NCBI RefSeq assembly: GCF_036099295.1
Contig: NZ_CP107976.1
Span: 3,596,001-3,660,000 of the forward strand
Reading direction: 5' to 3'
Length of the DNA: 64,000 nt
DNA from: Streptomyces sp. NBC_00358
GTDB taxonomy: Bacteria > Actinomycetota > Actinomycetes > Streptomycetales > Streptomycetaceae
Part shown: one piece after another, positions 51,275 to 60,656 of the stretch
Numbering within the stretch: the stretch's first letter is position 1
Layout of the letters: the number at the start of each line of letters is the position of its first letter
Position numbers and translations under genes: made by a program
Notes under the pieces: generated by a model
Seen by the model: only the letters and a program-made list of their open reading frames with translations
Told to the model about the DNA's origin: nothing
Databases searched by the model: none

Positions 51275-52738
51275 GTGACGCAGGCATCCCGGAAGGCTCC
51301 GTACACCACGAACAACGTCGGGATTCCGGTGGAGAGCGACGAACACTCGCTCACCGTCGGACCCGACGGCCCGATCCTGCTCCAGGACCACTACCTCATC
51401 GAGAAGATGGCGCAGTTCAACCGTGAGCGGGTGCCCGAGCGGGTGGTGCACGCCAAGGGCAGTGGCGCGTACGGATTCTTCGAAGTCACCAACGACGTCA
51501 GCCAGTTCACCAGGGCCGATCTCTTCCAGCCGGGCAGGCGGACCGAGATGCTGGCGCGCTTCTCGACCGTGGCCGGTGAGCAGGGCTCGCCCGACACCTG
51601 GCGCGACCCCCGCGGCTTCGCCCTGAAGTTCTACACCGAGCAAGGCAATTACGACCTGGTGGGCAACAACACCCCGGTCTTCTTCGTCCGTGACACGATC
51701 AAGTTCCAGGACTTCATCCGCTCGCAGAAGCGCCACCCGGTGACGGGGCTGCGCGACCACGACATGCAGTGGGACTTCTGGACGCTCTCGCCCGAGTCGG
51801 CGCACCAGGTCACCTGGCTGATGGGCGACCGGGGCATCCCGAAGACGTACCGCCACATGAACGGCTACGGCTCCCACACCTACATGTGGATCAACGGCGG
51901 TGGTGAGCGGTTCTGGGTGAAGTACCACTTCAAGACCGACCAGGGCATCGACTTCCTCACCCAGGCCGAGGCCGACGAACTGGCCGGGAAGGACCCGGAC
52001 CTGCACCGCCGGGATCTGTACGAGTCGATCGAGTCGGGGAAGGCGCCGAGCTGGACGCTGAAGGTCCAGATCATGCCGTTCGAGGACGCGGCCGACTACC
52101 GGTTCAATCCCTTCGACCTGACGAAGGTCTGGCCGCACGGGGACTACCCGCTGATCGACGTGGGCCGCATGGTCCTGGACCGGAATCCCGAGGACTACTT
52201 CGTCCACATCGAGCAGGCCGCCTTCGAGCCCTCGAACCTGGTGCCGGGCATCGGGCCCTCGCCGGACAAGATGCTGCTGGGCCGGCTGTTCTCGTACCCC
52301 GACACCCACCGGTACCGGATCGGCCCCAACTACGCCCAGTTGCCGCCCAACCGGCCGCACGCCCCGGTGAACTCGTACGCCAAGGACGGTGCGATGCGCT
52401 ACGAGCCGTCGACGGCAGCCCGTCCCTACGCGCCCAACTCCTACGGCGGCCCGGCGGCCGACTACGGTCGGTTCGGTGACCCCGCGAGCTGGCAGACCGC
52501 CGGCGAGCTGGTGCGTGAGGCGTACAAGCCGCACAGCGCGGACGACGACTGGGGCCAGGCGGGCACGATGGTCCGCCAGGTCCTCGACGAAGCGGCCCGC
52601 GATCGGCTGGTCGACAACGTGAGCGGTCACCTCAAGGACGGTGTCACCCGCCCGGTGCTGGGCCGTGCCGTCCAGTACTGGCGCAACGTGGACAAGGAGA
52701 CCGGCGACCGGATCGCGCAGAGCGTGAACGGGGGCTGA
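51275..52738 (+). CDS. katA: Monofunctional haem catalase, small-subunit type
   Basis: 487 residues from GTG 51275 with GGAGG 6 nt upstream. Motifs: active-site histidine in [15 protein letters not shown] (about residue 58), [10 protein letters not shown] (active-site asparagine), and the proximal tyrosine in [14 protein letters not shown] (about 340). It decomposes hydrogen peroxide in the cytosol. Size fits clade 3 small catalases. It is monocistronic and ends at a very strong hairpin. Whether OxyR or a CatR-like protein controls it is not shown. Confidence 0.97.
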   Translation: MTQASRKAPYTTNNVGIPVESDEHSLTVGPDGPILLQDHYLIEKMAQFNRERVPERVVHAKGSGAYGFFEVTNDVSQFTRADLFQPGRRTEMLARFSTVAGEQGSPDTWRDPRGFALKFYTEQGNYDLVGNNTPVFFVRDTIKFQDFIRSQKRHPVTGLRDHDMQWDFWTLSPESAHQVTWLMGDRGIPKTYRHMNGYGSHTYMWINGGGERFWVKYHFKTDQGIDFLTQAEADELAGKDPDLHRRDLYESIESGKAPSWTLKVQIMPFEDAADYRFNPFDLTKVWPHGDYPLIDVGRMVLDRNPEDYFVHIEQAAFEPSNLVPGIGPSPDKMLLGRLFSYPDTHRYRIGPNYAQLPPNRPHAPVNSYAKDGAMRYEPSTAARPYAPNSYGGPAADYGRFGDPASWQTAGELVREAYKPHSADDDWGQAGTMVRQVLDEAARDRLVDNVSGHLKDGVTRPVLGRAVQYWRNVDKETGDRIAQSVNGG

Positions 52739-52742
52739 ACCG

Positions 52743-52790
52743 CCGAAGGGCCGGCCGGACCCCGCGTGCGGGGTCCGGCCGGCCCTTCGG
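52743..52790. terminator. Bidirectional terminator between the catalase and PBP genes
   Basis: Near-perfect 23-bp palindromic stem (52743-52765 with 52768-52790) between convergent genes. Confidence 0.9.
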
Positions 52791-52797
52791 TCGGTGC

Positions 52798-55131
52798 TTA
52801 CTGCTGGCTGGTCTGGTCGAACGGGTTGTCCGGGACCCCGTCGGTGGGCGTTCCCGTCGGTGTGGACGGGCTCGTCGTCGTCGGCTGGGTCGTCGTGGGC
52901 TCGTCCGTGGGGGTCGGCGGGCTGCTCGTGGTGGGCGGCTCCGTCGAGGGCTTCTCGGTCGTCGGGGTCGACGACGGCGTGCTGGACGGCGTCTGGGTGA
53001 AGGTGGGGGTGTCGGTCGGCGCCACCGCGGCACCCGAGGTGGTGTTCAGGTCGAACTTGGTGACGTGACCGGCCATCGCCTCGAAGGTGTAGGCCGCCCA
53101 GATCTTCGCCGGGTAGCCACCGCCGTTGACACGGCCGCCCTCCAGGAAGAGGCCGGTGGCGCCCTTCATGGAGACCTGGTTGTGGGTCTTCGCGTCCTCA
53201 CCGAACAGCAGGACCGAGGTGACCAGGCTCGGCGTGTAGCCGGTGAACCAGGCCGACTTGTTGTTGTCGGACGTACCGGTCTTGCCGGCGACCACCTGGC
53301 CGTCGCGGTTCGGGTTGTCCCGCACCGAGACCCGGGCCGTACCGTCGTCGACCACGCCGGTCAGCACCGAGGTGACCGTGTCGGCGGCCTCCTCGCTGAT
53401 GACCTGGTCGCCGATCGGGTCCGGCATCGTGACCGAATGGTCCTTGTGCTCGACCGAGGCGACGATCGACGGCGTGACCAGCTTGCCGTGGTTGTCGAGC
53501 GTGGCGTACGCGCCCGCCATCTCCAGCGGGCTCGCGCCCATGGAGCCGAGGGTCTGCGCGGGCACCGCCTGGAGGCCCTTGGTGTTCATGCCGAGCTTGC
53601 CCGCGACCTTCAGCACCTCGTCCATGCCGACGTCGACGCCCATCTGCGCGAAGACGGAGTTGATGGACTTGTTCATCGCGGTCTGCACCGTGACGGGGCC
53701 GTAGCTGTGCTCGTCCTCGTTCGGCGGCGCGAAGCCGATGTCGCTGCCGACGACGGGACGGCGGTTGGTGCCGTCGTAGATCGTGTTCGCGGTGATCGGC
53801 TGCCCGGAGTGCGTCTTGGCCTCCTCGGCGAGGGCGGCCGCGAAGATCAGCGGCTTGAACGTCGAGGCGGCCTGGTAGTCCCGGCGCGTCGCGTTGTTGT
53901 AGTAGTGCTTGAAGTAGTCCTTGCCGCCGTACATCGCGAGGACCTTGCCGGTCTTGGGGTCGACCGAGACCGCACCGGCCTGCATGTTGGCGTCGACCTT
54001 GCGCTTCTTCGGGTCCAGCTTGCTGGTGAGCTGCTGCTTGACGGTCTTCTCCAGCAGGTTCTGCTTCTTCTTGTCGATGTTGAGCTTGATGGTCCAGCCG
54101 CCCGCGTCGACCATCGCGTTGGCGTCGTCGAGGCTGGCCGTGGCGCCCTGGGCGACGAGCTGCTTCGCCAGCTCGCTCTTGGCCTCGGTCATCAGATAGC
54201 CGGTCTGGCCCTCCATGCCGGGCGCGCCCTTGGGGTCGTCGGGGACCGGGAACTTCATGGTGGCGCGCCGGCCCGAGTCGAGCCAGTGCTGCTCGACCAT
54301 GTTGTCGAGGGTGTAGTTCCAGCGGGCCTGGACCAGCTTCTTGCCGGTCTTCGACGCGACCGCCCAGTCGTACTGGCTCGGAGCCTGAAGCAGCGAGGCG
54401 AGGTAGGCGCCCTGCTCGACCTTGAGGCGACTGGCGTCGACGCCGTAGTAGGCCCGTGCCGCGGCCTGGATGCCGTACGCGTTGCGGCCGTAGTAGCTGG
54501 TGTTGATGTAGCCCGCGAGAATGTCGTCCTTGGACTTCTGGCGGTCCAGCTTCAGCGAGATGACCATTTCCTTCAGCTTGCGCGTGACGGTCTGGTCCTG
54601 GCTGAGGTAGTAGTTCTTGACGTACTGCTGGGTGATCGTCGAACCACCCTGCTTGCCCTTGCCGGAGAGGGTGTTGATCAGGCCTCGGGCGGTGCCCTTG
54701 AGGTCGATGCCCGAGTCGTTGTAGAAGGTCTTGTTCTCGGCGGCGACGAACGTCTTCTGAACGCTCTTGGGCACCTTGGACAGGTCGACGATCTCGCGGT
54801 TGACCTTGCCGGAGCGGCCGAGCAGCGAACCGTCGCTGTACTCGTAGATGTTGCTCTGCTGCCTCGCGGCCGCGTTGCCCTCGGGCACGGACACGACCAT
54901 GTAGAGCACGATGAAGGCGCCCATGCCGAGCAGACAGAACCCGAAGAACGTCCCGAGGACCGTCTTCCAGTTCACGAACCGGCGTATGCCGGTGCGGCGG
55001 GGCTTGCCGCCCGCCCTCGCGCCCGCCGTCACCTCGGCTCCCGGGCCCGCGGACTCATGCCCGGACGAGCGCTGGGGCGCCGCGCGGCGGCCCTGCGCCT
55101 GCCGCGCTCGTCTCTCTTCAGCTCGTCCCAT
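52798..55131 (-). CDS. Class A (bifunctional) penicillin-binding protein
   Basis: 777 residues from ATG 55131. Short cytoplasmic basic tail, membrane anchor FFGFCLLGMGAFIVLYMVV (about residues 67-85), glycosyltransferase domain with FVAAENKTFY (catalytic Glu) and QGGSTITQQYVKN. The transpeptidase domain has ASTFKPL (Ser nucleophile), KSINSVFAQ (SxN) and VAGKTGTSDNNKSAWF (KTG). A Thr/Pro/Ser-rich extracellular tail of 75 residues (TPTFTQTPSSTP type) ends the chain. It polymerises and cross-links peptidoglycan. An upstream open extension of 13 residues was rejected. Confidence 0.96.
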   Translation of the reverse strand: MGRAEERRARQAQGRRAAPQRSSGHESAGPGAEVTAGARAGGKPRRTGIRRFVNWKTVLGTFFGFCLLGMGAFIVLYMVVSVPEGNAAARQQSNIYEYSDGSLLGRSGKVNREIVDLSKVPKSVQKTFVAAENKTFYNDSGIDLKGTARGLINTLSGKGKQGGSTITQQYVKNYYLSQDQTVTRKLKEMVISLKLDRQKSKDDILAGYINTSYYGRNAYGIQAAARAYYGVDASRLKVEQGAYLASLLQAPSQYDWAVASKTGKKLVQARWNYTLDNMVEQHWLDSGRRATMKFPVPDDPKGAPGMEGQTGYLMTEAKSELAKQLVAQGATASLDDANAMVDAGGWTIKLNIDKKKQNLLEKTVKQQLTSKLDPKKRKVDANMQAGAVSVDPKTGKVLAMYGGKDYFKHYYNNATRRDYQAASTFKPLIFAAALAEEAKTHSGQPITANTIYDGTNRRPVVGSDIGFAPPNEDEHSYGPVTVQTAMNKSINSVFAQMGVDVGMDEVLKVAGKLGMNTKGLQAVPAQTLGSMGASPLEMAGAYATLDNHGKLVTPSIVASVEHKDHSVTMPDPIGDQVISEEAADTVTSVLTGVVDDGTARVSVRDNPNRDGQVVAGKTGTSDNNKSAWFTGYTPSLVTSVLLFGEDAKTHNQVSMKGATGLFLEGGRVNGGGYPAKIWAAYTFEAMAGHVTKFDLNTTSGAAVAPTDTPTFTQTPSSTPSSTPTTEKPSTEPPTTSSPPTPTDEPTTTQPTTTSPSTPTGTPTDGVPDNPFDQTSQQ

Positions 55132-55380
55132 GGGTCGATCCGCTCCGCTTCTTTCTCGTGTGGCACACAAGTTCGTCGGTCAGGTCAGCTCAGCAAGCTA
55201 ACACCGCGCGCTATGACAAAGGGCCGCCGATCCGGTCTTTTCCGGACGTGACAATCAGCACGCCTTACGCACCCGCCTCACTGAATCCGACGAGTGGGAG
55301 GGGCGGAAGGTTGCTATGACCGATAAATTGATAACACTTAGATAGATTGCGGCTATCACCTACGCGACGGGGGACCCGTC

Positions 55381-55608
55381 ATGCCGCCCCATGCCTCCCT
55401 TCGTGCCTCACCGGCCCCACGCGCATCCGCGGCCGGAACGCCGGGCGACACGCCCGAATCGCCCGCTCCACGGATGCGGCAGCTCGCCGCGCACAGCATC
55501 GACCGGGGGCTCGCGGCGGCCTTCGACCCTCCCGGGCCGCTCCCCGGCGCCGCCCGGCGCGCCGACGGCACGGCCCGTCGCGCATCGGGCACGGGGTTCC
55601 ACCGGTGA
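55381..55608 (+). CDS. Small protein of unknown function, coupled to the RHH-like gene
   Basis: 75 residues from ATG 55381, with GGGGGA 7 nt upstream. A helical segment MRQLAAHSIDRGLAAAFDP lies between disordered Ala/Pro-rich parts. The TGA overlaps the next start as GTGA, so both are probably translated from one message. An AT-rich promoter-like stretch precedes it (55315-55350, including TTGATA at 55328-55333). No recognised domain. Confidence 0.5.
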   Translation: MPPHASLRASPAPRASAAGTPGDTPESPAPRMRQLAAHSIDRGLAAAFDPPGPLPGAARRADGTARRASGTGFHR

Positions 55609-55865
55609 CGGCCCCGGAGGACGGAACCCCCTCGCGCCCGTCGCGGCGGCAGCGCAAGCAGGTGCTGCTGCGGCTCGATCCGCTGGTGTACGAGGCCCTG
55701 GCCCGGTGGGCCGGAGACGAACTGCGTTCGGCCAACGCGCAGATCGAGTTCCTGCTGCGCCGCGCGCTCGCGGAGTCCGGACGCCTGCCGGGCGGTGCAG
55801 GACCGATTCCCCGCCGGGGTCGGCCGCCCGTCTCCGGGGAACCGCCGGGCGCCCGGGAGGAATAG
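55605..55865 (+). CDS. Ribbon-helix-helix-like small protein
   Basis: 86 residues from GTG 55605, overlapping the preceding stop. The sequence RKQVLLRLDPLVYEALARWAGDELRSANAQIEFLLRRAL has an RHH/Arc-type pattern: a strand KQVLLRL, then two helices ending IEFLLRRAL (quoted here in parts: RKQVLLRLDP, YEALARWAGD, ANAQIEFLLRRAL). A basic/Pro-rich tail follows. It may be a DNA-binding regulator or an antitoxin-type protein, but no toxin is adjacent, and the partner upstream does not resemble one. Confidence 0.7.
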   Translation: MTAPEDGTPSRPSRRQRKQVLLRLDPLVYEALARWAGDELRSANAQIEFLLRRALAESGRLPGGAGPIPRRGRPPVSGEPPGAREE

Positions 55866-56028
55866 GCGGAGCGGGCGGACGCCCGTCCGGGAAACGGCCG
55901 GAAGGCGGCAGGAGCGGACGGACGCGTTTCCGGGGAGCCCCGAAGGCCGGGACGCGGACGGTTTCAGAACCGTGACAATCGGCCGCCACCAGCCGGTTCC
56001 TCCCCTCCGGACACTCTCTCCGAGGACC

Positions 56029-56073
56029 TATACGCGACGCGTATACACGTGATGTATACGCTGTGTGTAGAGT
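56029..56073 (+). promoter_or_regulatory. Promoter and stacked palindromes of the PadR operon
   Basis: TATACGCG-A-CGCGTATA (56029-56045) shares GTATA with GTATACA-CGTGA-TGTATAC (56041-56059). TAGAGT (56068-56073) lies 7 nt before ATG 56081 and looks like a -10 for a leaderless transcript. PadR-type repressors bind such ATAC/GTAT dyads, so autoregulation is likely. Confidence 0.7.
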
Positions 56074-56080
56074 GCTCGGC

Positions 56081-56608
56081 ATGTCCATCGGTCACACCCT
56101 CCTAGGGCTCCTGGAGTCCGGGCCGCGCCACGGTTACGACCTGAAGCGGGCCTTCGACGAGAAGTTCGGTCACGACCGGCCACTGCACTACGGCCAGGTC
56201 TACTCCACGATGTCGCGGCTGCTGAAGAACGGGCTCGTCGAGATCGACGGGATCGAGGCCGGCGACGGGCCCGAGCGCAAGCGGTACGCGATCACCGAAG
56301 CCGGGATCACCGACGTACAGCAGTGGCTCGCGACGCCCGAGAAGCCCGAGCCGTACCTCCAGTCGACCCTGTACACCAAGGTCGTCCTCGCCCTGCTGAC
56401 CCACCGCGACGCGAGCGAGCTCCTCGACACCCAGCGTTCGGAGCATCTGCGGATGATGCGCATGCTCACCGAACGCAAGCGCAAGGGCGACCTGGCCGAT
56501 CAGCTGATCTGCGACCACGCCCTCTTCCATCTGGAGGCCGATCTGCGGTGGCTGGAACTGGCCGCCGCGCGCCTCGACAAACTCGCCGAGGCGGTGACGA
56601 CCCGATGA
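56081..56608 (+). CDS. PadR-family transcriptional regulator
   Basis: 175 residues from ATG 56081. Winged helix: LLGLLESGPRHGYDLKRAFDE (in part LESGPRHGYDLKRAF), HYGQVYSTMSRLLKNGLVEI, with wing ERKRYAITEAGI. The C-terminal helical dimerisation domain has LTHRDASELLD and HFLEADLRWLELAAARLDKL (here read LFHLEADLRWLELAAARLD). PadR proteins usually repress neighbouring efflux or stress genes and respond to small molecules. The gene overlaps the ABC ATPase start (ATGA). Confidence 0.93.
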   Translation: MSIGHTLLGLLESGPRHGYDLKRAFDEKFGHDRPLHYGQVYSTMSRLLKNGLVEIDGIEAGDGPERKRYAITEAGITDVQQWLATPEKPEPYLQSTLYTKVVLALLTHRDASELLDTQRSEHLRMMRMLTERKRKGDLADQLICDHALFHLEADLRWLELAAARLDKLAEAVTTR

Positions 56609-57303
56609 CCTCCGTGACCCCTCCCGCGGGTTCCCTGCTCACCGCGTCGGAGCTGCGCAAGACGTACGGCCCGACCACCGCGCTGGACGGTGCCGCGTTC
56701 TCCATCCATCCCGGCGAGGTCGTCGCCGTGATGGGTCCCTCCGGCTCCGGCAAGTCCACCCTGCTGCACTGCCTCGCCGGGATCGTCACACCCGACTCCG
56801 GGTCGATCACGTACGACGGCCACGAGATGGCGACGATGAACGACGCCCAGCGCAGTGCGCTGCGCCGCTCCGAGTTCGGCTTCGTCTTCCAGTTCGGCCA
56901 GCTCGTACCGGAGCTGACCTGTGTCGAGAACGTCGCGCTGCCGCTGCGGCTGAACGGCACCGGCCGCAAGGATGCCGAGCGCGCCGCGCTGTCGTGGATG
57001 GAGCGGCTGGAGGTCGACGACCTCAAGGGCAAGCGGCCCGGCGAGGTCTCCGGTGGTCAGGGGCAGCGCGTCGCGGTCGCCCGTTCGCTGGTCACCAGCC
57101 CGCGCGTGCTGTTCGCCGACGAGCCGACCGGCGCGCTCGACTCCCTCAACGGCGAGCGCGTGATGGACCTGCTGACCGACGCGGCCCGCTCGACCAACGC
57201 CGCCGTCGTGCTCGTCACGCACGAGGCGCGGGTGGCCGCGTACTCGGACCGCGAGATCGTCGTACGCGACGGCAGGTCCAGGGACATGGAGCGGATCATA
57301 TGA
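56605..57303 (+). CDS. ABC transporter ATP-binding protein (LolD/MacB type)
   Basis: 232 residues from ATG 56605, overlapping padR by ATGA. Walker A GPSGSGKST, Q-loop FQFGQLVPELT, signature VSGGQGQRVAVARSL, Walker B VLFADEPTGALDS, H-loop LVTHEARVA. It drives the FtsX-type membrane protein encoded next. Such pairs export peptides, antibiotics or lipoproteins, or act as antibiotic-sensing modules. Confidence 0.95.
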   Translation: MTSVTPPAGSLLTASELRKTYGPTTALDGAAFSIHPGEVVAVMGPSGSGKSTLLHCLAGIVTPDSGSITYDGHEMATMNDAQRSALRRSEFGFVFQFGQLVPELTCVENVALPLRLNGTGRKDAERAALSWMERLEVDDLKGKRPGEVSGGQGQRVAVARSLVTSPRVLFADEPTGALDSLNGERVMDLLTDAARSTNAAVVLVTHEARVAAYSDREIVVRDGRSRDMERII

Positions 57304-59633
57304 GTGCCCGCCAGTGGTCCCGCGACCTCGCCATGGGCGCCAGGTTCGCGGTGACCGGGGGTCGTGAGGCCTGGGTGCGGGTCCTGCTGACGGCCGTCGG
57401 GGTCGGACTCGGGGTGGCGCTGCTGCTGCTCACCACGGCGCTCCCGAGCGCGCTGGACGCCCGGCACCAACGGGAGAGCGCCCGGGGCTACCTGATGTAC
57501 AGCTCGACGGTCGAGAAGAAGTCCGACCGTACGCTGCTCATCGCCACCTCGGACACCACCTTCCGCGACGAGGACGTACGCGGCCGGCTGGTCGAACCCG
57601 AGGGCTCCCGGGCGCCGTTGCCGCCGGGCGTGTCGACGTTCCCGGCTGTCGGCGACATGGTCGTCTCGCCCGCCCTCGACCGGCTGCTGAAGTCACCCGA
57701 GGGCAGGCTCCTGCGTGAGCGGCTCGACCACCGCGTGAGCGGCACGATCGCCGACAGCGGACTCGTCGATCCGCACGAACTCGCCTACTACGCGGGCAGT
57801 CACGGCCTGACCGTCGGCGCGCTGAGCACCGGCCGGGTCGAGCGCATCGACACGTTCGGCTCCGAGGACCGGTCCGAGGCGATGGACCCCGTCCTGCTGC
57901 TGCTCGTACTGATCGTCTTCGTGGTGCTGCTGATGCCGGTCGGCGTCTTCATCGCCGCGGCCGTACGGTTCGGCGGCGAGCGGCGCGACAGGCGGCTTGC
58001 GGCGCTGCGGCTGGTCGGCGCGGACGGCCGGATGACCCGGCGGATCGCGGCCGGCGAGGCGCTGGCCGGAGCTCTGGTCGGGCTGGTCCTCGGCGCCGGA
58101 TTCTTTCTGATCGGCCGTCAGCTCGCGGCCCTGATCATGCTCTTCAGGATCAGCGTCTTCCCGGGCGACCTCAACCCGACGCCCGCCCTGGTGGCGCTGG
58201 TGGCCCTCGCGGTCCCGGCCGCCGCGGTCGTGGTGACGCTCCTCGCGCTGCGCGGCGTCGTCATCGAACCGCTCGGCGTGGTGCGGACGGCGCGGCCCTC
58301 GCGGCGCCGGCTGTGGTGGCGGCTGCTGCTGCCGCTGGGCGGCCTCGCGATGCTCTACCCGATGATCGGGCAGGGGCGGTCCAACGGGGACTTCAACGAA
58401 TACCTCGTCATCGGTGGCGTCCTGCTGCTCCTGGTCGGGATCACCGCGCTGCTGCCCTGGGTGGTCGAGGCGGTCGTGGCCCGGCTGAACTCCGGTGGTG
58501 TCGCCTGGCAACTGGCCATCCGCAGGCTCCAGTTGAGCAGCGGTTCGGCAGCGCGTCTGGTGAACGGCATCGCGGTGGCGGTGGCGGGCGCGATAGCCCT
58601 GCAGATGCTGTTCGCCGGGGTCGACAACGACTACACCAAGGTCAGCAAGAACGACCTCACACGGGCCCAGATGTCCGTCGACGTTCCGGTCGGGGTCTCG
58701 CTGGGCCAGGCGGTCGGGCAGCTTTCCGGGACGAAGGGTGTCACCCACCTGACCGCCCTGGGACGGACCGACCTGGGCGACGGACGCGACGAACCCTCGA
58801 ACGAGTCGACCGCGACGGTCGGCGACTGCGCGGCCCTGCGAGAGGCGGCCGAGCTGCCCTCCTGCAAGGACGGCGACGTGTTCGCGGTGGAGGGCGTCGA
58901 GTGGGACACGACCACCGCGAAGCTCGACAGGCCCGGCGCCAGGCTCTACATCGACCCGTCCCAGGGTCCCACCGCCAAGGGCAAGGAGATCGTCTGGACG
59001 GTGCCGAAGGGCGTCAAGCCCGCCGGCTCGCGCAAGGACCCCTCGGGCGACGAGCGCGGCGGCTTCCTCTTCACGCCCGGCGCGCTCTCCGGGCCGGCCG
59101 CGTCCACCATGCGCGCGACGGTCTACCTCCAGCTCGACGAATCGGTGCCGGACGTCCGTGAACTGGTCCGCAACAGCGCGGCGCGGATCGGCCCGCTGGC
59201 CGACGCCAACTCCTGGACGGCGACGACCCAGTCCCAGAAGTTCACGTCCATCCGGACGGGACTGTCCATCGGCGCGGCCTGCGTCCTCCTGCTGATCGGC
59301 GCGAGTCTGCTGGTCTCCCAGCTGGAGCAGTTGCGCGAGCGCAAGAAGCTGCTGTCCGCGCTCGTCGCCTTCGGCACCCGGCGGCGCACGCTGAGCATGT
59401 CGGTGCTGTGGCAGACCGCCATCCCGATCGCCCTGGGGCTCGGCCTCGCGATGGTCGTGGGGCTCACCCTCGGCACGGTGCTGCTCAAGATGACGGGCAC
59501 CTCGGTGAGCGTGGACTGGGCGAGCGTGCTGTCGATGACCGGTATCGGAGCGGGAGTCGTGCTCCTGGTGACCCTCCTCAGCCTGCCTCCGCTGATCCGG
59601 CTGATGCGGCCGGACGGACTGCGCACGGAGTAG
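57300..59633 (+). CDS. FtsX-like ABC transporter permease
   Basis: 777 residues from ATG 57300, overlapping the ATPase stop (ATGA). Helix 1 (VLLTAVGVGLGVALLLLTTA) is followed by an extracellular domain. The three-helix FtsX unit comes next (VLLLLVLIVFVVLLMPVGVFI, GALVGLVLGAGFFLIG, ALVALVALAVPAAAVVV). Further helices, a second extracellular domain (about residues 445-640), and the last FtsX triplet (CVLLLIGASLLVS, IALGLGLAMVVGLTLG, GIGAGVVLLVTLLSL) complete the duplicated 10-helix form. It works with the ATPase as a mechanotransmitter or exporter, controlled by PadR. Confidence 0.93.
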   Translation: MSARQWSRDLAMGARFAVTGGREAWVRVLLTAVGVGLGVALLLLTTALPSALDARHQRESARGYLMYSSTVEKKSDRTLLIATSDTTFRDEDVRGRLVEPEGSRAPLPPGVSTFPAVGDMVVSPALDRLLKSPEGRLLRERLDHRVSGTIADSGLVDPHELAYYAGSHGLTVGALSTGRVERIDTFGSEDRSEAMDPVLLLLVLIVFVVLLMPVGVFIAAAVRFGGERRDRRLAALRLVGADGRMTRRIAAGEALAGALVGLVLGAGFFLIGRQLAALIMLFRISVFPGDLNPTPALVALVALAVPAAAVVVTLLALRGVVIEPLGVVRTARPSRRRLWWRLLLPLGGLAMLYPMIGQGRSNGDFNEYLVIGGVLLLLVGITALLPWVVEAVVARLNSGGVAWQLAIRRLQLSSGSAARLVNGIAVAVAGAIALQMLFAGVDNDYTKVSKNDLTRAQMSVDVPVGVSLGQAVGQLSGTKGVTHLTALGRTDLGDGRDEPSNESTATVGDCAALREAAELPSCKDGDVFAVEGVEWDTTTAKLDRPGARLYIDPSQGPTAKGKEIVWTVPKGVKPAGSRKDPSGDERGGFLFTPGALSGPAASTMRATVYLQLDESVPDVRELVRNSAARIGPLADANSWTATTQSQKFTSIRTGLSIGAACVLLLIGASLLVSQLEQLRERKKLLSALVAFGTRRRTLSMSVLWQTAIPIALGLGLAMVVGLTLGTVLLKMTGTSVSVDWASVLSMTGIGAGVVLLVTLLSLPPLIRLMRPDGLRTE

Positions 59634-59717
59634 CCGGACGCGCCACCACGGACACCGTCCGCGTCGCCCGCCGGCTTCGGTGGCCCGCCCCGCCCGGGGT
59701 GGGCCACCGGTTCGCGT

Positions 59718-60146
59718 TCACATGCTGTACTCCCGCACCACGCGCCGGACCTGTGCGAAGAGCATGCCCACGTTGACCGCCTTGCGGCAGACGACCACGG
59801 CGACCACGTCCTGCTGGTCGTTCATGCGCACGAACAGATGGGTGAGGTTGTCGCTGTTGACCAGGATCTCCTGGAAGAAGTGCGTGTCGGACTCGATGCC
59901 GCGGCGCTCCTTGAAGACCTCCTCGATCATCTGGACCGTGCGCCCCTGGAACAGGTCGAGGGTCGCGCCCGCGAGCAGGTCCAGAACCTCCGGCGGATGG
60001 TTGTCGACGGTCTCGTACGACAGCAGCATTCCGGTCGACATGTCGACCGCCCCGGCGGCGAGGCAGTCCGGCGCGTCGGTGCGCAGCGACTTGACCAGAC
60101 CTATGATCTGGTCGGAGAACCCCGCCGTCATTCGCTTGCTGGCCAT
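59718..60146 (-). CDS. Roadblock-like protein of unknown function
   Basis: 142 residues from ATG 60146, only 4 bp after the roadblock/LC7 gene. Alternating strand/helix pattern: LRTDAPDCLAAGAVDMSTGM, LLSYETVDNHPPEVLDLLAG (in part ETVDNHPPEVLDLLAG), HLFVRMNDQQDVVAVVVCRK and VGMLFAQVRRVVREY. This profilin-like alternation and the operon position suggest a divergent roadblock or longin fold. A single Cys lies in the last strand. Function unknown. Confidence 0.75.
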   Translation of the reverse strand: MASKRMTAGFSDQIIGLVKSLRTDAPDCLAAGAVDMSTGMLLSYETVDNHPPEVLDLLAGATLDLFQGRTVQMIEEVFKERRGIESDTHFFQEILVNSDNLTHLFVRMNDQQDVVAVVVCRKAVNVGMLFAQVRRVVREYSM

Positions 60147-60150
60147 GTCG

Positions 60151-60603
60151 TCATGCCCCTTCGGTCGCGGTTTCGGTCACGGCTCCGACGAGCGCGTCGG
60201 GCGCGGTCGGGGTCCCGGCGAGCGGGCCGGGGTCGTCCCCGGTGAGGATCGTTCCGATCCGGCCGAGGGCCGGCCGGGTGTGCTCGTGGAGCCGTTCGAG
60301 GTCGATGCCCTCGTCGCCGAGGACGATCATCAGCGCGGTGTCGCCGACCGCGTAGAAGGCCGCGAGGCCCTGACTGCCGTAGGTCACGGTCTGCCGGAAC
60401 GCGCCCCGGCCGGTCACGGCGGTCGCCCGGCGCGCGATGCCGAGGCCGGCGGCGGCGATCGCGGCGAGGGACTCCGGGTCGATGGTGTCGGCGGTGTCCG
60501 CCGCGATGAGCATTCCGTCGGCGGCGGCCACCGCCGTATCGGTGATTCCGGGCACCTGTTCCCGGAGGCCTCTCATTTCGCTGGCCAGTGCCTCGTGATT
60601 CAT
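60151..60603 (-). CDS. Roadblock/LC7-domain protein
   Basis: 150 residues from ATG 60603. LC7 pattern: MRGLREQVPGITDTAVAAADGMLIAADT (in part LREQVPGITDTAVAAADG), SLAAIAAAGLGIARRA and GLAAFYAVGDTALMIVLGDEG. Roadblock proteins regulate small Ras-like GTPases (MglA type) in bacteria and appear in the Streptomyces conservons. No GTPase is encoded next to it here, so its partner is either elsewhere or different. C-terminal 30 residues are Ala/Thr/Pro-rich. Confidence 0.85.
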   Translation of the reverse strand: MNHEALASEMRGLREQVPGITDTAVAAADGMLIAADTADTIDPESLAAIAAAGLGIARRATAVTGRGAFRQTVTYGSQGLAAFYAVGDTALMIVLGDEGIDLERLHEHTRPALGRIGTILTGDDPGPLAGTPTAPDALVGAVTETATEGA

Positions 60604-60656
60604 GAAATGAACTCCCTGGTTATTGGGCGCATTCGATCGATGACGGGCATGCGGTT

